Source: Anderseniella sp. Alg231-50 (lineage in GTDB: Bacteria; Pseudomonadota; Alphaproteobacteria; Rhizobiales; Aestuariivirgaceae). Taken from it: a DNA stretch of 64,000 nucleotides. This document shows, piece after piece, positions 1-9,581 of the stretch. The DNA is taken from NCBI RefSeq assembly GCF_900149695.1, contig NZ_LT703003.1, positions 434,001 through 498,000 on the forward strand, given 5' to 3'. Below the pieces are notes generated by a model that saw only the letters and a list, made by a program, of their open reading frames with translations, did not search any database and was not told the DNA's origin. Both the position numbers and the translations under genes were made by a program. How positions within the stretch are numbered: the first letter of the stretch is position 1; every line of letters starts with the position of its first letter.

Positions 1-431
1 TTTCGCTGCCGAAACTGCAGGCAGCCAAGCTTGAAGGTGTCTTGGGTTCGCGGCTGACGCAGCAATGGGACCCGACACTGGACAACGCAGCCAACAAGAA
101 GTTCGTTGCCGACTTCCGTGAAAAGTACAAGCGCTACCCGTCGTTTTATGCGGCACAGGCCTATGACACAATCAACCTGATCGCATCCGGTGTTGAAGCT
201 GTCGGCGGCGACATGAGCAAGACCGACGAACTGCGCGCAGCCATGGCCAAGGCCGATTATGCGTCGGTGCGCGGCAAATATACCTATGGCAAGAACCACA
301 TGCCGATACAGAACTTCTATCTGCGTGAAGTTGTTGCCGACGATGCCGGGAACTGGACGACAAAGGTGGTCAAGACGGTTTACGAAAACCACGTTGATCC
401 ATATGTCGGCGAGTGTCCGTTGGCCAAATAA
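1..431 (+). CDS. ABC transporter substrate-binding protein, branched-chain amino acid (HAAT) family, C-terminal part
   Basis: The reading frame is open from the window edge (first full codon at base 3) to TAA at 429-431, so the gene starts outside the window. The visible 142 residues resemble the C-terminal lobe of LivJ/Leu-Ile-Val binding proteins: FRxKYxRYPSFYAAQAYDTINLI followed by a RGKYTYGKNHMPIQNFYLREV stretch. The protein would be the periplasmic ligand receptor for the permease and ATPase genes that follow at 588-3958 on the same strand. A hairpin lies directly after the stop. The ligand cannot be told from the fragment; amino acids, amides and aromatic acids are all used in this family. 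Confidence 0.85.
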   Translation, partial: SLPKLQAAKLEGVLGSRLTQQWDPTLDNAANKKFVADFREKYKRYPSFYAAQAYDTINLIASGVEAVGGDMSKTDELRAAMAKADYASVRGKYTYGKNHMPIQNFYLREVVADDAGNWTTKVVKTVYENHVDPYVGECPLAK

Positions 432-460
432 GCCACACGGCGAATAGAACGCTGTTTCAT

Positions 461-483
461 GGGGAGAACTTTTTGTTCTCCCC
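461..483 (+). terminator. Hairpin between binding-protein and permease genes
   Basis: A 9-bp perfect stem (GGGGAGAAC / GTTCTCCCC) with a TTTTT loop lies 30 bases after the binding-protein stop. No U-run follows, so it is more likely a partial terminator or 3'-end stabiliser that raises binding-protein mRNA above permease mRNA than a full stop. Similar hairpins follow the binding-protein genes of three other transport operons in this window. Confidence 0.6.
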
Positions 484-587
484 GTAAACTTGTTTCATGG
501 CGGGTGGGCCATGGGATGGGTCTCTGGGATTGGCATTGGGGTTGGTGTTATTGTGGGATTGATATCCAGGCTGGGTAATTTGGGGCG

Positions 588-1508
588 ATGAGCACACTGT
601 TTTTCATTCAGTTCCTGAACGGGCTGCAACTCGGCGTATTGCTGTTCCTGCTGGCAGCAGGCCTGACGCTGGTGTTCGGCATCATGGACTTCGTCAACCT
701 GGCGCACGGCTCGCTGTACATGGTCGGTGCGTTTTTCTGCGCCACGCTGACATTCTGGACCGGGTCGTTCGTGTGGGCGGTGCTGCTGGCAATCCCGCTG
801 ACCGCGCTGGTCGGGCTGGCGCTGGAGATGGGGGTGATCCGACATCTGTACCAGCGCGACCATCTTGACCATGTACTGGCCACCTTCGGGTTCATCCTGA
901 TCGCGGACACGCTCGTGCACCTGATCTGGGGCCCGGAAGGCATTGCCATCCCGCTGCCCGACTACCTGCAGGGCCAGGTGCAGATACTGCCGGGCATCAT
1001 CTTTCCGACTTTCCGCCTGGTGATTATCAGCTGCGGACTGCTGGTGGCATTCGGGCTCTACTGGCTGATCACGCATACCCGTCTTGGCATGCTAATCCGG
1101 GCCGGCGCATCCAACCGGACCATGGTATCGGCACTCGGCATCGACATAAAAACCCTGTTTACGGCGGTTTTTGCCCTTGGTGCGGTGTTGGCCGGGCTGG
1201 CCGGCATGCTGATCGCACCGATCACCGAAGCAACCATCGGCATGGGTAATGACATTATCATCACCGCGTTCGTCGTGATCATCGTGGGCGGTATCGGTTC
1301 CATGAAAGGTGCCTTCATCGGCGCCCTGATCATCGGACTGATCGATACGCTGGGCCGTTCTTTCCTCGACGATATCCTGAAATTGTTCATCCCCGTCAAT
1401 GCGGCGGAAACCGCAGGCCCGGCAATTTCGTCAATGCTGATCTATCTCATCATGGCTGCTGTGCTGGCGTTCCGCCCGCAAGGCCTGTTTCCACCAAAGG
1501 TGCGCTAG
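588..1508 (+). CDS. ABC transporter permease, LivH type
   Basis: A 306-residue inner-membrane protein with eight or so hydrophobic segments. It has the LivH hallmarks GLTLVFGIMDFVNLAHGSLYMVGAF near the N terminus and a late IIVGGIGSMKGAFIGALIIGLIDT segment that includes the coupling helix region. Length is usual for LivH. It would pair with the LivM-type permease that starts at the base after its stop (1509) and with the two ATPases downstream to import the ligand bound by the upstream receptor. The ATG at 588 follows a GGGG stretch. Confidence 0.93.
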   Translation: MSTLFFIQFLNGLQLGVLLFLLAAGLTLVFGIMDFVNLAHGSLYMVGAFFCATLTFWTGSFVWAVLLAIPLTALVGLALEMGVIRHLYQRDHLDHVLATFGFILIADTLVHLIWGPEGIAIPLPDYLQGQVQILPGIIFPTFRLVIISCGLLVAFGLYWLITHTRLGMLIRAGASNRTMVSALGIDIKTLFTAVFALGAVLAGLAGMLIAPITEATIGMGNDIIITAFVVIIVGGIGSMKGAFIGALIIGLIDTLGRSFLDDILKLFIPVNAAETAGPAISSMLIYLIMAAVLAFRPQGLFPPKVR

Positions 1509-2513
1509 ATGACTGATACCACGTCGGCCCAGCTCAGCGAGCACCTGCGGGCGCCTGACCTTTTCGGTTCGGCCAGCGGCCGCATCATTACCCTGGTGTT
1601 CATGGCCGTCCTGCTGTGCGTGCCGCTGGCCGCCTATTTCCTCGGCATCCGCCTGCAGCTGGTTTCGCTGGATTTCATCACGCGCATCCTGTGCCTGGCA
1701 ATTGCCGCCGTCAGCCTCAACCTGATACTCGGTTTTGGCGGCATGATTTCATTCGGTCATGCGGCATATATCGGCATCGGCGCTTACTGCGTCGGCATCC
1801 CGGCCTATCACGGCTACGAATCCGGGTGGCTGCATTTCCCGCTGGCAATCTTTGCCAGTGCCGCTTTTGCCCTGGTCACCGGCGCCATCTCGCTGCGCAC
1901 CAAGGGGGTCTATTTCATCATGATCACCATGGCGTTTGCGCAGATGGGATATTATTTTTTCCTGTCGCTGGACGAGTATGGCGGGGACGATGGACTGACC
2001 ATCTATTCGCGGTCGGTGTTCAACATCATCAATATCGAAAACAAGATGGTGCTGTTCCTGTTGACCTATATCTGCCTTGCCGGGTCGATCTACCTGGTCT
2101 ACCGGATTGTCAATTCCCGCTTCGGCATGGTGGTGCGCGGCTGCCAGTCCAACGAGGCGCGCATGAAGGCGCTGGGCTACAACACCTATGCCTACAAACT
2201 CACTGCCTATGTCATCGCGGGCGGCATGTGCGGGCTGGCCGGCGCGCTGCTGGGCAATTTCACCACCTTCATCTCTCCCGACATGATGGGCTGGTCGCGC
2301 TCCGGTGAACTGATGTTCATGGTGATCCTGGGCGGTACGGGATCGCTGTTCGGCCCGGTGTTCGGGGCGGTTACGTTCGTGTTCATCGAGGAACTGCTGT
2401 CCACCTTCACCACCTACTGGGCGCTGCCGTTCGGCGTGCTGCTGGTGTTGAGCGTCCTGTTTATCAAGGGCGGCCTGAACGGCCTGATCCAGCGGGGATG
2501 GCGCCGTGGCTGA
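1509..2513 (+). CDS. ABC transporter permease, LivM type
   Basis: A 334-residue permease whose ATG directly abuts the stop of the LivH-type gene. The N-terminal 30 residues are soluble, followed by multiple membrane segments. LivM motifs include LSLNLILGFGGMISFGHAAYIGIGAY and the late VILGGTGSLFGPVFGAV coupling segment. It forms the permease heterodimer with the preceding gene. Its end overlaps the start of the following ATPase by 8 bases, implying translational coupling. Confidence 0.93.
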   Translation: MTDTTSAQLSEHLRAPDLFGSASGRIITLVFMAVLLCVPLAAYFLGIRLQLVSLDFITRILCLAIAAVSLNLILGFGGMISFGHAAYIGIGAYCVGIPAYHGYESGWLHFPLAIFASAAFALVTGAISLRTKGVYFIMITMAFAQMGYYFFLSLDEYGGDDGLTIYSRSVFNIINIENKMVLFLLTYICLAGSIYLVYRIVNSRFGMVVRGCQSNEARMKALGYNTYAYKLTAYVIAGGMCGLAGALLGNFTTFISPDMMGWSRSGELMFMVILGGTGSLFGPVFGAVTFVFIEELLSTFTTYWALPFGVLLVLSVLFIKGGLNGLIQRGWRRG

Positions 2514-3252
2514 GACCATGCTCGACATTCAGGGCCTGAAGAAATCGTTTGGCGGTGTTGTCGCGACCGACAGTGTGACACTGGGCGTTGAGGCCGGAGA
2601 ACTGCACGCGATCATCGGGCCCAATGGCGCCGGCAAGACAACGCTGATTGCACAATTGTCCGGAGACCTGACACCTGATGCTGGTCATGTGGTGTTCAAC
2701 GGCAAGGACATCACGACCGTACCAACCCATCGCCGTTCGCATTTCGGGCTGGCCCGGTCATTCCAGATCACATCCGTGTTCATGGGGCTCAGCGTCATCG
2801 ACAATGTCGCGCTGGCCGTGCAGGCCCACGACGGACATTCGTTCAGGTTCTGGCAACCGGCCACTACCCAGGCCCGGTTGCGCAAACCGGCACTTGAGGT
2901 GCTGGAAAAGGTCGGGCTGGCCAACCGGGCCGGGACGATTGCCTCGGCCATGTCGCACGGCGAACGCCGCCAGCTTGAAATCGCCATGGCCCTGGCCACG
3001 GACCCGAGCTTCCTGCTGCTTGATGAACCGATGGCCGGCATGGGCGTGGAGGAAAGTGCCGCCATGGTGTCCATACTGCGAAGCCTGAAGGGCGAGAAAA
3101 CCATTCTGCTTGTGGAACACGACATGGATGCGGTGTTTGCCCTGGCGGACCGCATTTCGGTACTTGTCTATGGCCGCATCATCGCCACCGGCAAGCCGGA
3201 AGACATTCGCAAGAATGCCGACGTGCGCAGCGCCTATCTCGGGGAGGTCTGA
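2506..3252 (+). CDS. ABC transporter ATP-binding protein, LivG type
   Basis: A 248-residue ATPase. It shows Walker A GPNGAGKTT at residues 38-46, signature MSHGERRQLEIAMALA (unusual MSHGE for LSGGQ), Walker B FLLLDEPMAGM and H-loop LLVEHDMDAVF. The 'GLARSFQITSVFMGLSVIDNV' segment is typical of LivG. The start is GTG at 2506, inside the end of the LivM gene; an ATG four codons later is an alternative. It energises import at the cytoplasmic face together with the LivF-type partner. Confidence 0.92.
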   Translation: MAETMLDIQGLKKSFGGVVATDSVTLGVEAGELHAIIGPNGAGKTTLIAQLSGDLTPDAGHVVFNGKDITTVPTHRRSHFGLARSFQITSVFMGLSVIDNVALAVQAHDGHSFRFWQPATTQARLRKPALEVLEKVGLANRAGTIASAMSHGERRQLEIAMALATDPSFLLLDEPMAGMGVEESAAMVSILRSLKGEKTILLVEHDMDAVFALADRISVLVYGRIIATGKPEDIRKNADVRSAYLGEV

Positions 3253-3256
3253 TGCA

Positions 3257-3958
3257 ATGCTGAAAGTATCCGGCCTTGAGACCTACTACGGCACTAGCCA
3301 GGCCCTGTTCGGCATGACATTTGACGTCAACTCCGGCGAGGTTGTTACCCTGATGGGCCGCAACGGCATGGGCAAGACCACAACCATCAATTCGATCATC
3401 GGCATCGTGCCGCCGACTTCAGGATCGATCGAGTTTGCCGGCCAGGAAGTATCGAAACTCGCCTCGTTCAAGACTGCAAATCTCGGCATCGGACTGGTGC
3501 CCGAAGGTCGGCAGGTCTTCCCCAACCTGTCGGTTCGCGAAAACCTGGTGGCAACCGCGTCCAATCATCAGGGGCTCGACGACCCATGGACCATCGAAAA
3601 AGTCTACTCGATGTTTCCAGAGCTTGAACTGAGGGCAACGTCAATGGGCAATCTTCTGTCCGGCGGTGAACAGCAGATGCTGGCGATCGGCCGCGCCCTG
3701 ATGACCAATCCGCGCCTGCTGGTGCTTGACGAGGCAACCGAGGGACTGGCCCCGCTGATCCGGGAGAAAATCTGGGCGGCACTTTCCGACATCCGCAAGA
3801 GCGGCCTGTCCATCCTGCTGGTCGACAAGAACCTGAAAGACCTTTTAAAACTGGCGGATCGCCACTTCATCGTCGAGAAGGGACAGGTTGTATGGAACGG
3901 TACGTCCGCACAACTTTCCAAGGCCGAAGACGTTCAACATCGTTACCTGGGTGTTTAA
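3257..3958 (+). CDS. ABC transporter ATP-binding protein, LivF type
   Basis: A 233-residue ATPase starting at ATG 3257, four bases after the LivG-type stop. Walker A is GRNGMGKTT (34-42), signature LLSGGEQQMLAIGRALM, Walker B LLVLDEATEGLAP, all typical of LivF. The switch region reads LLVDKNLKDLL, matching the family habit of an Asn where most ABC ATPases have His. It is the last gene of the operon; no clear terminator follows. Confidence 0.92.
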   Translation: MLKVSGLETYYGTSQALFGMTFDVNSGEVVTLMGRNGMGKTTTINSIIGIVPPTSGSIEFAGQEVSKLASFKTANLGIGLVPEGRQVFPNLSVRENLVATASNHQGLDDPWTIEKVYSMFPELELRATSMGNLLSGGEQQMLAIGRALMTNPRLLVLDEATEGLAPLIREKIWAALSDIRKSGLSILLVDKNLKDLLKLADRHFIVEKGQVVWNGTSAQLSKAEDVQHRYLGV

Positions 3959-4011
3959 CTGCCATTTTGCGTGTTAAAGTTCCGCCGCAATAGGAGTGTC
4001 CAATCAGGTTC

Positions 4012-4758
4012 ATGTTGCGGCGACTCGTTAAATTTCTTTCTGCCTTTGCAATTGTGCTGATCGCGCTGCCCATCGCGGCAGGTGCGGCTTATTCCTACGC
4101 CAAGGGCTGGCCCAGCAGCTGGCGTTCGGCTGACTGGTCATCTTCGGGACTTCTGCCGGAGGCTGCAACGGATGAGCCGGCTGCCATCTACATCATGGCG
4201 GCACGGTCCGGTCGCTGGAAAGGCATTTTCGCCGTTCATCACTGGCTGGTGATCAAGCCCGCCGGAGCTTCCGAATATGAGCGGTTTGAAGTGGTAGGAT
4301 GGGGCTCGCCGGTGCGCCACAACGCCTATGCACCGGACGGGCGCTGGTATTCCAACGAGCCTTACGTCGTTCATGAGGTGCATGGTGCGAAAGCAGAAGC
4401 CCTGCTTCCAAAGGTTATCACAGCAGCGCGCATCTACGAATGGTCGGCGTTCGGTGACTATGTCGTCTGGCCCGGCCCCAACTCAAATACCTTTATCGCC
4501 AGTATCGCGCGCGAGGTGCCCGAACTCGGCGCGGAACTGGACCCAGCCGGTGTCGGCAAGGACTGGCTTGGTCCTGGACTCCGAACCGGCGTGATGCCGT
4601 CGGGGACCGGTATTCAAATTTCCTATGACGGCTATATCGGGGTCGGCATAAGCCGGCGTGAAGGGATCGAACTGCACGTGCTGGGCGCAACCATCGGCGT
4701 CGATTTCGACGATCTGGCCATCAAGCTGCCGGCGCTGGGGAAGATCGGGCTGAGATAG
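4012..4758 (+). CDS. DUF3750-family protein, probably exported or membrane-anchored
   Basis: 248 residues with an N-terminal hydrophobic segment (about residues 7-30) that can act as a signal anchor. The body matches the DUF3750 pattern as I recall it: AARSGRWKGIFAVHHWLVIKP, a GWGSPVRHNAYAPDGRWYSN segment, and a late WPGPNSNTFIA. The HHW and NSNTF residues suggest an active site, but no biochemical role is established to my knowledge. It stands alone between the ABC operon and the convergent mbfA gene. Confidence 0.8.
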   Translation: MLRRLVKFLSAFAIVLIALPIAAGAAYSYAKGWPSSWRSADWSSSGLLPEAATDEPAAIYIMAARSGRWKGIFAVHHWLVIKPAGASEYERFEVVGWGSPVRHNAYAPDGRWYSNEPYVVHEVHGAKAEALLPKVITAARIYEWSAFGDYVVWPGPNSNTFIASIAREVPELGAELDPAGVGKDWLGPGLRTGVMPSGTGIQISYDGYIGVGISRREGIELHVLGATIGVDFDDLAIKLPALGKIGLR

Positions 4759-4778
4759 CTTTCGACCGCGAATCGTCG

Positions 4779-5735
4779 TCAGGCGCTGCCTATTAGTATT
4801 CCCGCCAGGAACACGATGAAGCCGCCCACGGCAATCTGGAACGCTGCGCGCATAAACGGCGTGTCCATGTATTTGAAGCGGATCCACGAGATCACCCACA
4901 GCTCGATGAACACAATGATCACGGCCAGCATTGTCGCCGTCCAGAAGTCATTGATCAGGTAGGGAAGCGTATGACCGATCCCGCCCACAGCCGTCATGAT
5001 GCCGGCTGCAGAGCCACGGATCCACGGATGCCCGCGGCCGGTCAGTTCACCATCATCCGACAGGGCTTCGGCAAAGCCCATAGAGATGCCCGCGCCGACC
5101 GAAGCAGCCATGCCCACCAGAAATGTCTGCCAAGTGTCATGGGTTGCAAACGCAGCGGCGAACAGCGGCGCCAGCGTCGACACCGACCCGTCCATCAGGC
5201 CGAGCAGGCCGGGCTGCACGATCTGCAGCAGGAACAGTTGTTTTTCAGCGTCCGCCTCTTCCAGCTTGGTGTCGGCATCAAGATGCTTCTCGGTCAACTT
5301 TGCAGCAAGGTTCTCGTGGCCCTTTTCCTCTTCGGCCAAATCAAGCAGCAGTTTTTTCACATCATCATCCGACGTGCGCTCCGCGGCCTGCTTGTAAAAC
5401 CGGTAATTCTCAAGCTCCATCACCTCGGCACGCTTGCGCACCACGTCCAGTGACAGCTGCTGCATCAGCCAGGCCGGCTTGTGCTTGACGAAACCGGCCA
5501 CATCGGACCGGCGGATCAGAGGGATGAAGTCGCCAAATTTGGTCTGGTACAATTCCGTCAGACGGCGGCGATGTTCATGCTCTTCTTCCGCCATGTCGAT
5601 GAACACACGCGCGGAGGACGGATATTGCTCCTGCAGCGAATTGGCAAATGCCATATAGGTGCGCGCATCATCGTCCTCGCTTGAAATCGCAAGGGCGAGG
5701 ATTTCTTTTTCTGAGAGGTCGGCAAAAGGTTTCAC
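4779..5735 (-). CDS. mbfA: Membrane-bound ferritin MbfA (rubrerythrin domain fused to VIT1/CCC1 domain)
   Basis: 318 residues in two parts. Residues 1 to about 150 form a ferritin-like rubrerythrin domain with paired iron-ligand motifs EEEHEHRRRL and EEEKGHENLA. Residues from about 170 form a VIT1/CCC1-type membrane domain with several hydrophobic helices and the GAGISMGFAEALSDDGELTGR segment. This architecture is that of MbfA, an inner-membrane iron exporter/detoxifier known in Bradyrhizobium and Agrobacterium, where the iron regulator Irr represses it. An Irr-type ICE box lies 51 bases upstream (5786-5802), fitting that regulation. Confidence 0.9.
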   Translation of the reverse strand: MKPFADLSEKEILALAISSEDDDARTYMAFANSLQEQYPSSARVFIDMAEEEHEHRRRLTELYQTKFGDFIPLIRRSDVAGFVKHKPAWLMQQLSLDVVRKRAEVMELENYRFYKQAAERTSDDDVKKLLLDLAEEEKGHENLAAKLTEKHLDADTKLEEADAEKQLFLLQIVQPGLLGLMDGSVSTLAPLFAAAFATHDTWQTFLVGMAASVGAGISMGFAEALSDDGELTGRGHPWIRGSAAGIMTAVGGIGHTLPYLINDFWTATMLAVIIVFIELWVISWIRFKYMDTPFMRAAFQIAVGGFIVFLAGILIGSA

Positions 5736-5785
5736 GGGCGGCGGTCTTCTTGGTCTGGAATCGATTACGGGTTTCAGGAAACGTT

Positions 5786-5802
5786 TTTAGAATAATTCCA
5801 GA
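5786..5802 (-). promoter_or_regulatory. Iron control element (ICE box) for Irr, upstream of mbfA
   Basis: The + strand reads TTTAGAATAATTCCAGA, which matches the rhizobial ICE consensus TTTRGAAYNRTTCYAAA at all but one position. It is a near-palindrome placed 51 bases upstream of the mbfA start and just past the end of the small gene at 5803-6063. Irr is known to bind such sites under low iron and repress mbfA-type genes. Confidence 0.75.
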
Positions 5803-6063
5803 TTACAGTCCAGCACTCAGGTGACCGGGACACAAATTTCTGATAACTCCGCTCTCCCTGTCTGGTGACCGGTCTATCTCGGTTCCAGGCTGGTTGGTCA
5901 GATTTTTGACGAAGCTTTCTGGCAACTGGCTTGTGTCCGCAGCAGTGATCTGGCTGTCTGCAGACTGCCCGTGCGTGCTTTCGGAGAACATGACTGCCAT
6001 CAGCAATACCAGCACAGCTGTTGCCGTCAGTCTGGTTGGTGTTCCGGATTTAACTCGTGCCAT
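5803..6063 (-). CDS. Small exported protein of unknown function
   Basis: 86 residues beginning with basic residues and a hydrophobic core (TAVLVLLMAVMFSES) ending at a plausible signal-peptidase site near THGQSADS; the mature part would be about 50 polar residues without cysteines. The ATG at 6063 is preceded by GGGGGAG with a 5-base gap, a good ribosome binding site, which is the main reason to accept the gene. I recognise no family. It lies upstream of mbfA on the same strand, but the ICE box between them argues for separate control. Confidence 0.5.
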   Translation of the reverse strand: MARVKSGTPTRLTATAVLVLLMAVMFSESTHGQSADSQITAADTSQLPESFVKNLTNQPGTEIDRSPDRESGVIRNLCPGHLSAGL

Positions 6064-6214
6064 GCCGGCTCCCCCATCAGATACAGGTGTTACACGGCAA
6101 CATGTTAGATAACATCAGACTACGGAATGTTAACCGGACTGATAAAAATGAAACCAAAGAGCGGCGATCCTTAACGCCCGTAACCGGAGTTGGCGCTCAC
6201 GGCCACACCTGATC

Positions 6215-7390
6215 CTAGTCGCGCTGCACTGCCGCCGACAGTAGTAAGTGTGCGAATGCCGCAGCCATAGCGATGGCCGCGGCCACGCCGCTTGCGGCAA
6301 TGCTCCAGGTCGATATGACCAGCGCGCCGAGGGCAGACCCCAAAGACGCACCCAGGTAGATGCAGGCTGAATTGAGCGACAGCACGACATTCTGCTGGTC
6401 CGGTGCAAGCTCGATAAGGCGGGCCTGTTGCGGCACCATGAATGACCATCCGACGACGCTCCATCCGAACATGGCCGCAGCCACCAGGGCTTCGGGAAGC
6501 GGCAGCAGTGAAAACACCGGCAATACCATAATTTGCGCCACGCACAATACGATCAATGTCCGGAATCCGCCGACACGATCGGTCAGGAAGCCGCCCAGAA
6601 TGTTGCCCACCACGGCCCCCAGCCCAAACAGTGTCAGCATGAACGTCACACCATTGCGGCCAAAGCCCATTTTTGCTTCCAGCAAGGGCGCTATATAGGT
6701 GTAGAGGATGTAATTCGCCGCCAGAAAAGAGACGGTGAAGGTAACAGCAAACAAGATGCGGGGCGCGGACAGCACCTTGCCCAGACTGGCAAGAGACGCC
6801 TGTTGAAACGGTACCCGGCCCGGGACCAGCGCCATGACTCCAACCAGGCTTACGCCGGTGATGACTGCAACAATCCAGAACGCGGCCTGCCAGCCATAGG
6901 TATAGCCGGCCCAGCTTCCCACCGGTACGCCCAGAACCTGTGCCAGAGTCAGTCCGAAGAACACCGTGGACAGCGCTCGCCCGCGTTGCGCCGGTGCACT
7001 GCACGACACGGCCACGGCGGCCGCGACAGGGGTGTAGATACCGGCTCCTGCCGCTGCCACAATGCGTGCAGCAAACAGTGTGGCGGGCGATACCGCCAGG
7101 GCACTCAATACTGCCGCCAGCAGGAACAGTGACAGGCCGGCGACAAGAACCAGGCGGCGAGGAAGCGTACCGGTCAGGCTGACCAGCAAGGGTGAGCTGA
7201 TCGCGTAAGCAATGGCATAGACCGTCAGCACAAGTCCGGCTTCGGCATTGCTCATCGCCAGGCTAGACGCCAGCGGGGTGAGAATGCCGATGACGACAAA
7301 GGCCCCCATGCCAATGGCAAAATTCCCCAGCGAAAGGATGGCCAGAAGGCCGGCACGTCCACCCGGTTGCGGTTCTGCGACCTCAACCAT
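6215..7390 (-). CDS. MFS efflux transporter, DHA1 (AraJ-like) type
   Basis: 391 residues from ATG 7390 (an upstream extension in frame lacks a ribosome site). Twelve hydrophobic segments are apparent. The A-motif loop between helices 2 and 3 is degenerate (LVSLTGTLPRRLVLVAG), and the motif-C-like segment VGSWAGYTYGWQAAFWIVAVITG marks the antiporter half. Members export sugars, purine nucleosides or drugs using the proton gradient; the substrate cannot be predicted here. The gene is divergent from lepA, sharing a short 135-base promoter region. Confidence 0.85.
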   Translation of the reverse strand: MVEVAEPQPGGRAGLLAILSLGNFAIGMGAFVVIGILTPLASSLAMSNAEAGLVLTVYAIAYAISSPLLVSLTGTLPRRLVLVAGLSLFLLAAVLSALAVSPATLFAARIVAAAGAGIYTPVAAAVAVSCSAPAQRGRALSTVFFGLTLAQVLGVPVGSWAGYTYGWQAAFWIVAVITGVSLVGVMALVPGRVPFQQASLASLGKVLSAPRILFAVTFTVSFLAANYILYTYIAPLLEAKMGFGRNGVTFMLTLFGLGAVVGNILGGFLTDRVGGFRTLIVLCVAQIMVLPVFSLLPLPEALVAAAMFGWSVVGWSFMVPQQARLIELAPDQQNVVLSLNSACIYLGASLGSALGALVISTWSIAASGVAAAIAMAAAFAHLLLSAAVQRD

Positions 7391-7525
7391 GAACCATGAA
7401 ACCCTTTCGCCGGTGTTGATCTGCCATCGTGTGTGTGTGAACGCAGTATTACCGCAACTCCAAGTTCGGCAGTAGAGCAATTTGTCCGCTTGACGGAAAC
7501 CTCATCCACTGCCAAACACCAGCCC

Positions 7526-9328
7526 ATGACAGAGACATCGCACATCCGCAATTTTTCCATTGTTGCGCATATCGACCACGGCAAGTCCACGCTGGCAGAC
7601 CGGCTGATCCAGACCTGCGGCGGGCTGACCGCGCGCGAGATGAAGGAGCAGGTACTCGATTCCATGGAGATCGAGCGTGAGCGCGGCATTACCGTCAAGG
7701 CCCAGACGGTGCGCCTCGACTATACCGCCGACAATGGCGAAACCTACGAACTGAACCTGATCGACACACCGGGCCATGTCGACTTCGCCTACGAGGTCAA
7801 CCGGTCACTGGCGGCGGTGGAAGGATCACTGCTGGTGGTCGATGCCGCCCAGGGCGTGGAAGCGCAAACGCTGGCCAATGTGTACCAGGCGATCGAGAAC
7901 GACCACGAGATCGTGCCTGTCCTCAACAAGGTGGATTTGCCCGCGGCGGAGCCCGACAGGGTGCGCCAGCAGATTGAAGACGTGATCGGGCTGGATGCAT
8001 CCGGCGCGCTGGAAATCTCCGCCAAGACCGGTATCGGCATCAAGGAAGTGCTGGAAGCAATTGTCCACCAGTTGCCCGCGCCGAAAGGCGAGGCAGACCA
8101 ACCGCTGAAAGCCATGCTGGTCGACAGCTGGTACGATGCCTATCTCGGCGTCATCGTGCTGGTGCGCATACTGGATGGCCGGCTCAAAAAGGGCATGCGC
8201 ATCAAGCTGATGTCCACCGACGCCAATTACCTGGTCGACCGGGTCGGCGTGTTCCGTCCGAAACAGGAAATGGTGACCGATCTGGGCCCCGGCGAAATCG
8301 GCTTCTTTACCGCCGCCATCAAGGAAGTCGCAGACACCCGTGTCGGTGACACGGTAACGGAAGAAAAACGCCCGTGCGCCGAAGCCCTGCCCGGTTTCAA
8401 ACCGGCTCAACCCGTGGTGTTTGCAGGTTTCTTCCCCGTAGATACGGCAGAGTTTGAAGACCTGCGTGAGGCCATGGGCAAGTTGCGCCTGAACGATGCC
8501 AGCTTCTCGTTTGAAATGGAAACCTCCGCCGCACTCGGCTTCGGTTTCCGCTGCGGGTTCTTAGGGTTGTTGCACCTGGAGATCGTGCGCGACCGGCTGG
8601 AACGGGAGTTCAACATCGACCTGATCACCACGGCACCGTCGGTGATCTACCACATCCACCAGATCAAGGGCGAGATGCTGGAACTGCACAACCCTGCCGA
8701 CATGCCCGAACCCAACTATATCGACACCATTGACGAACCGTGGATCCAGGCGACCATCCTGGTGCCGGACGAGTATCTCGGTGCGGTTCTGAAGCTGTGT
8801 GAAGACCGCCGCGGGCGTCAGAAGGAACTGACCTATGCCGGGTCGCGCGCCATGCTGATCTATGAGCTGCCGCTCAATGAAGTGGTGTTTGATTTCTATG
8901 ACCGGCTCAAGTCAGTGACGCGCGGTTATGCCAGTTTCGATTACCAGATGACCGGATACGAGCCCGGCGACCTGGTACGCATGCACGTGCTGGTCAATGA
9001 GGAGCCGGTGGATGCACTGGCCATCATCGTGCACCGGGGCCGCGCCGAACAACGCGGCCGGGTCATGGTTGAAAAACTCAAAGACCTGATCCCGCGCCAC
9101 ATGTTCAAGATTCCCATCCAGGCCGCCATCGGCGGCAGGGTGATTGCGCGTGAAACCATTTCAGCCATGCGCAAGGACGTAACGGCGAAATGTTATGGCG
9201 GCGACGTCTCACGCAAGCGCAAGCTGCTGGACAAGCAGAAGGAAGGCAAGAAGAAAATGCGCCAGTTCGGCCGCGTCGAAATTCCGCAGACCGCGTTTAT
9301 CGCAGCGTTGAAGATGGACGAGAATTAG
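7526..9328 (+). CDS. lepA: Elongation factor 4 (LepA)
   Basis: 600 residues, the normal length, from ATG 7526; an in-frame extension to 7433 is not needed. The GTPase domain shows AHIDHGKST (14-22), [20 protein letters not shown] and NKVDLP. The C-terminal LepA-specific domain is present ([22 protein letters not shown] segment). EF4 is a ribosome-associated GTPase that back-translocates or remodels stalled ribosomes. The copy looks intact. Downstream lies a dispersed inverted repeat. Confidence 0.98.
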   Translation: MTETSHIRNFSIVAHIDHGKSTLADRLIQTCGGLTAREMKEQVLDSMEIERERGITVKAQTVRLDYTADNGETYELNLIDTPGHVDFAYEVNRSLAAVEGSLLVVDAAQGVEAQTLANVYQAIENDHEIVPVLNKVDLPAAEPDRVRQQIEDVIGLDASGALEISAKTGIGIKEVLEAIVHQLPAPKGEADQPLKAMLVDSWYDAYLGVIVLVRILDGRLKKGMRIKLMSTDANYLVDRVGVFRPKQEMVTDLGPGEIGFFTAAIKEVADTRVGDTVTEEKRPCAEALPGFKPAQPVVFAGFFPVDTAEFEDLREAMGKLRLNDASFSFEMETSAALGFGFRCGFLGLLHLEIVRDRLEREFNIDLITTAPSVIYHIHQIKGEMLELHNPADMPEPNYIDTIDEPWIQATILVPDEYLGAVLKLCEDRRGRQKELTYAGSRAMLIYELPLNEVVFDFYDRLKSVTRGYASFDYQMTGYEPGDLVRMHVLVNEEPVDALAIIVHRGRAEQRGRVMVEKLKDLIPRHMFKIPIQAAIGGRVIARETISAMRKDVTAKCYGGDVSRKRKLLDKQKEGKKKMRQFGRVEIPQTAFIAALKMDEN

Positions 9329-9338
9329 AGTTTTGTAA

Positions 9339-9581
9339 CGCTCACGCAAGCAGCCTTCGGCTGCGCTCCGCGGGGGCGGGCCTGACCGGCCCGAGACCCG
9401 TCGGGTCTGGTTATTTCTAAGCAGTCGAACAGCTTATCCGCCTTCGGCGGGCCGTTCTCCGACCCCGAACAACCATAGTGATGAACTCCTCCGAGGCACG
9501 GAACGTGCTGAGGCAAGGCCGACAGGCCGCCGCGCGGAGCGCGCCCTAGCGGAGCGCAGCCGAAGGCTGCTTGCGTGAGCG
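9339..9581. repeat. 33-bp perfect inverted repeat enclosing a dispersed repeat unit
   Basis: Bases 9339-9371 and 9549-9581 are exact reverse complements, separated by 177 bases. The arms start CGCTCACGCAAGCAGCC and contain the inner palindrome AGCCTTCGGCT. The element fills the 294-base gap between the converging lepA and dcd genes, so it could also serve as a bidirectional terminator. I see no reading frame of its own. Confidence 0.85.

Noticed and set aside
6171-7004. 277-codon minus-strand frame inside the MFS gene
   Set aside because: It is in another frame of the same strand, Cys/Arg/Gly-rich, and conflicts with the transporter reading, which has clear membrane segments.
7433-7525. N-terminal extension of LepA by 31 residues
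   Set aside because: The extension overlaps the MFS promoter region and is absent from the family, whose proteins start near [19 protein letters not shown].
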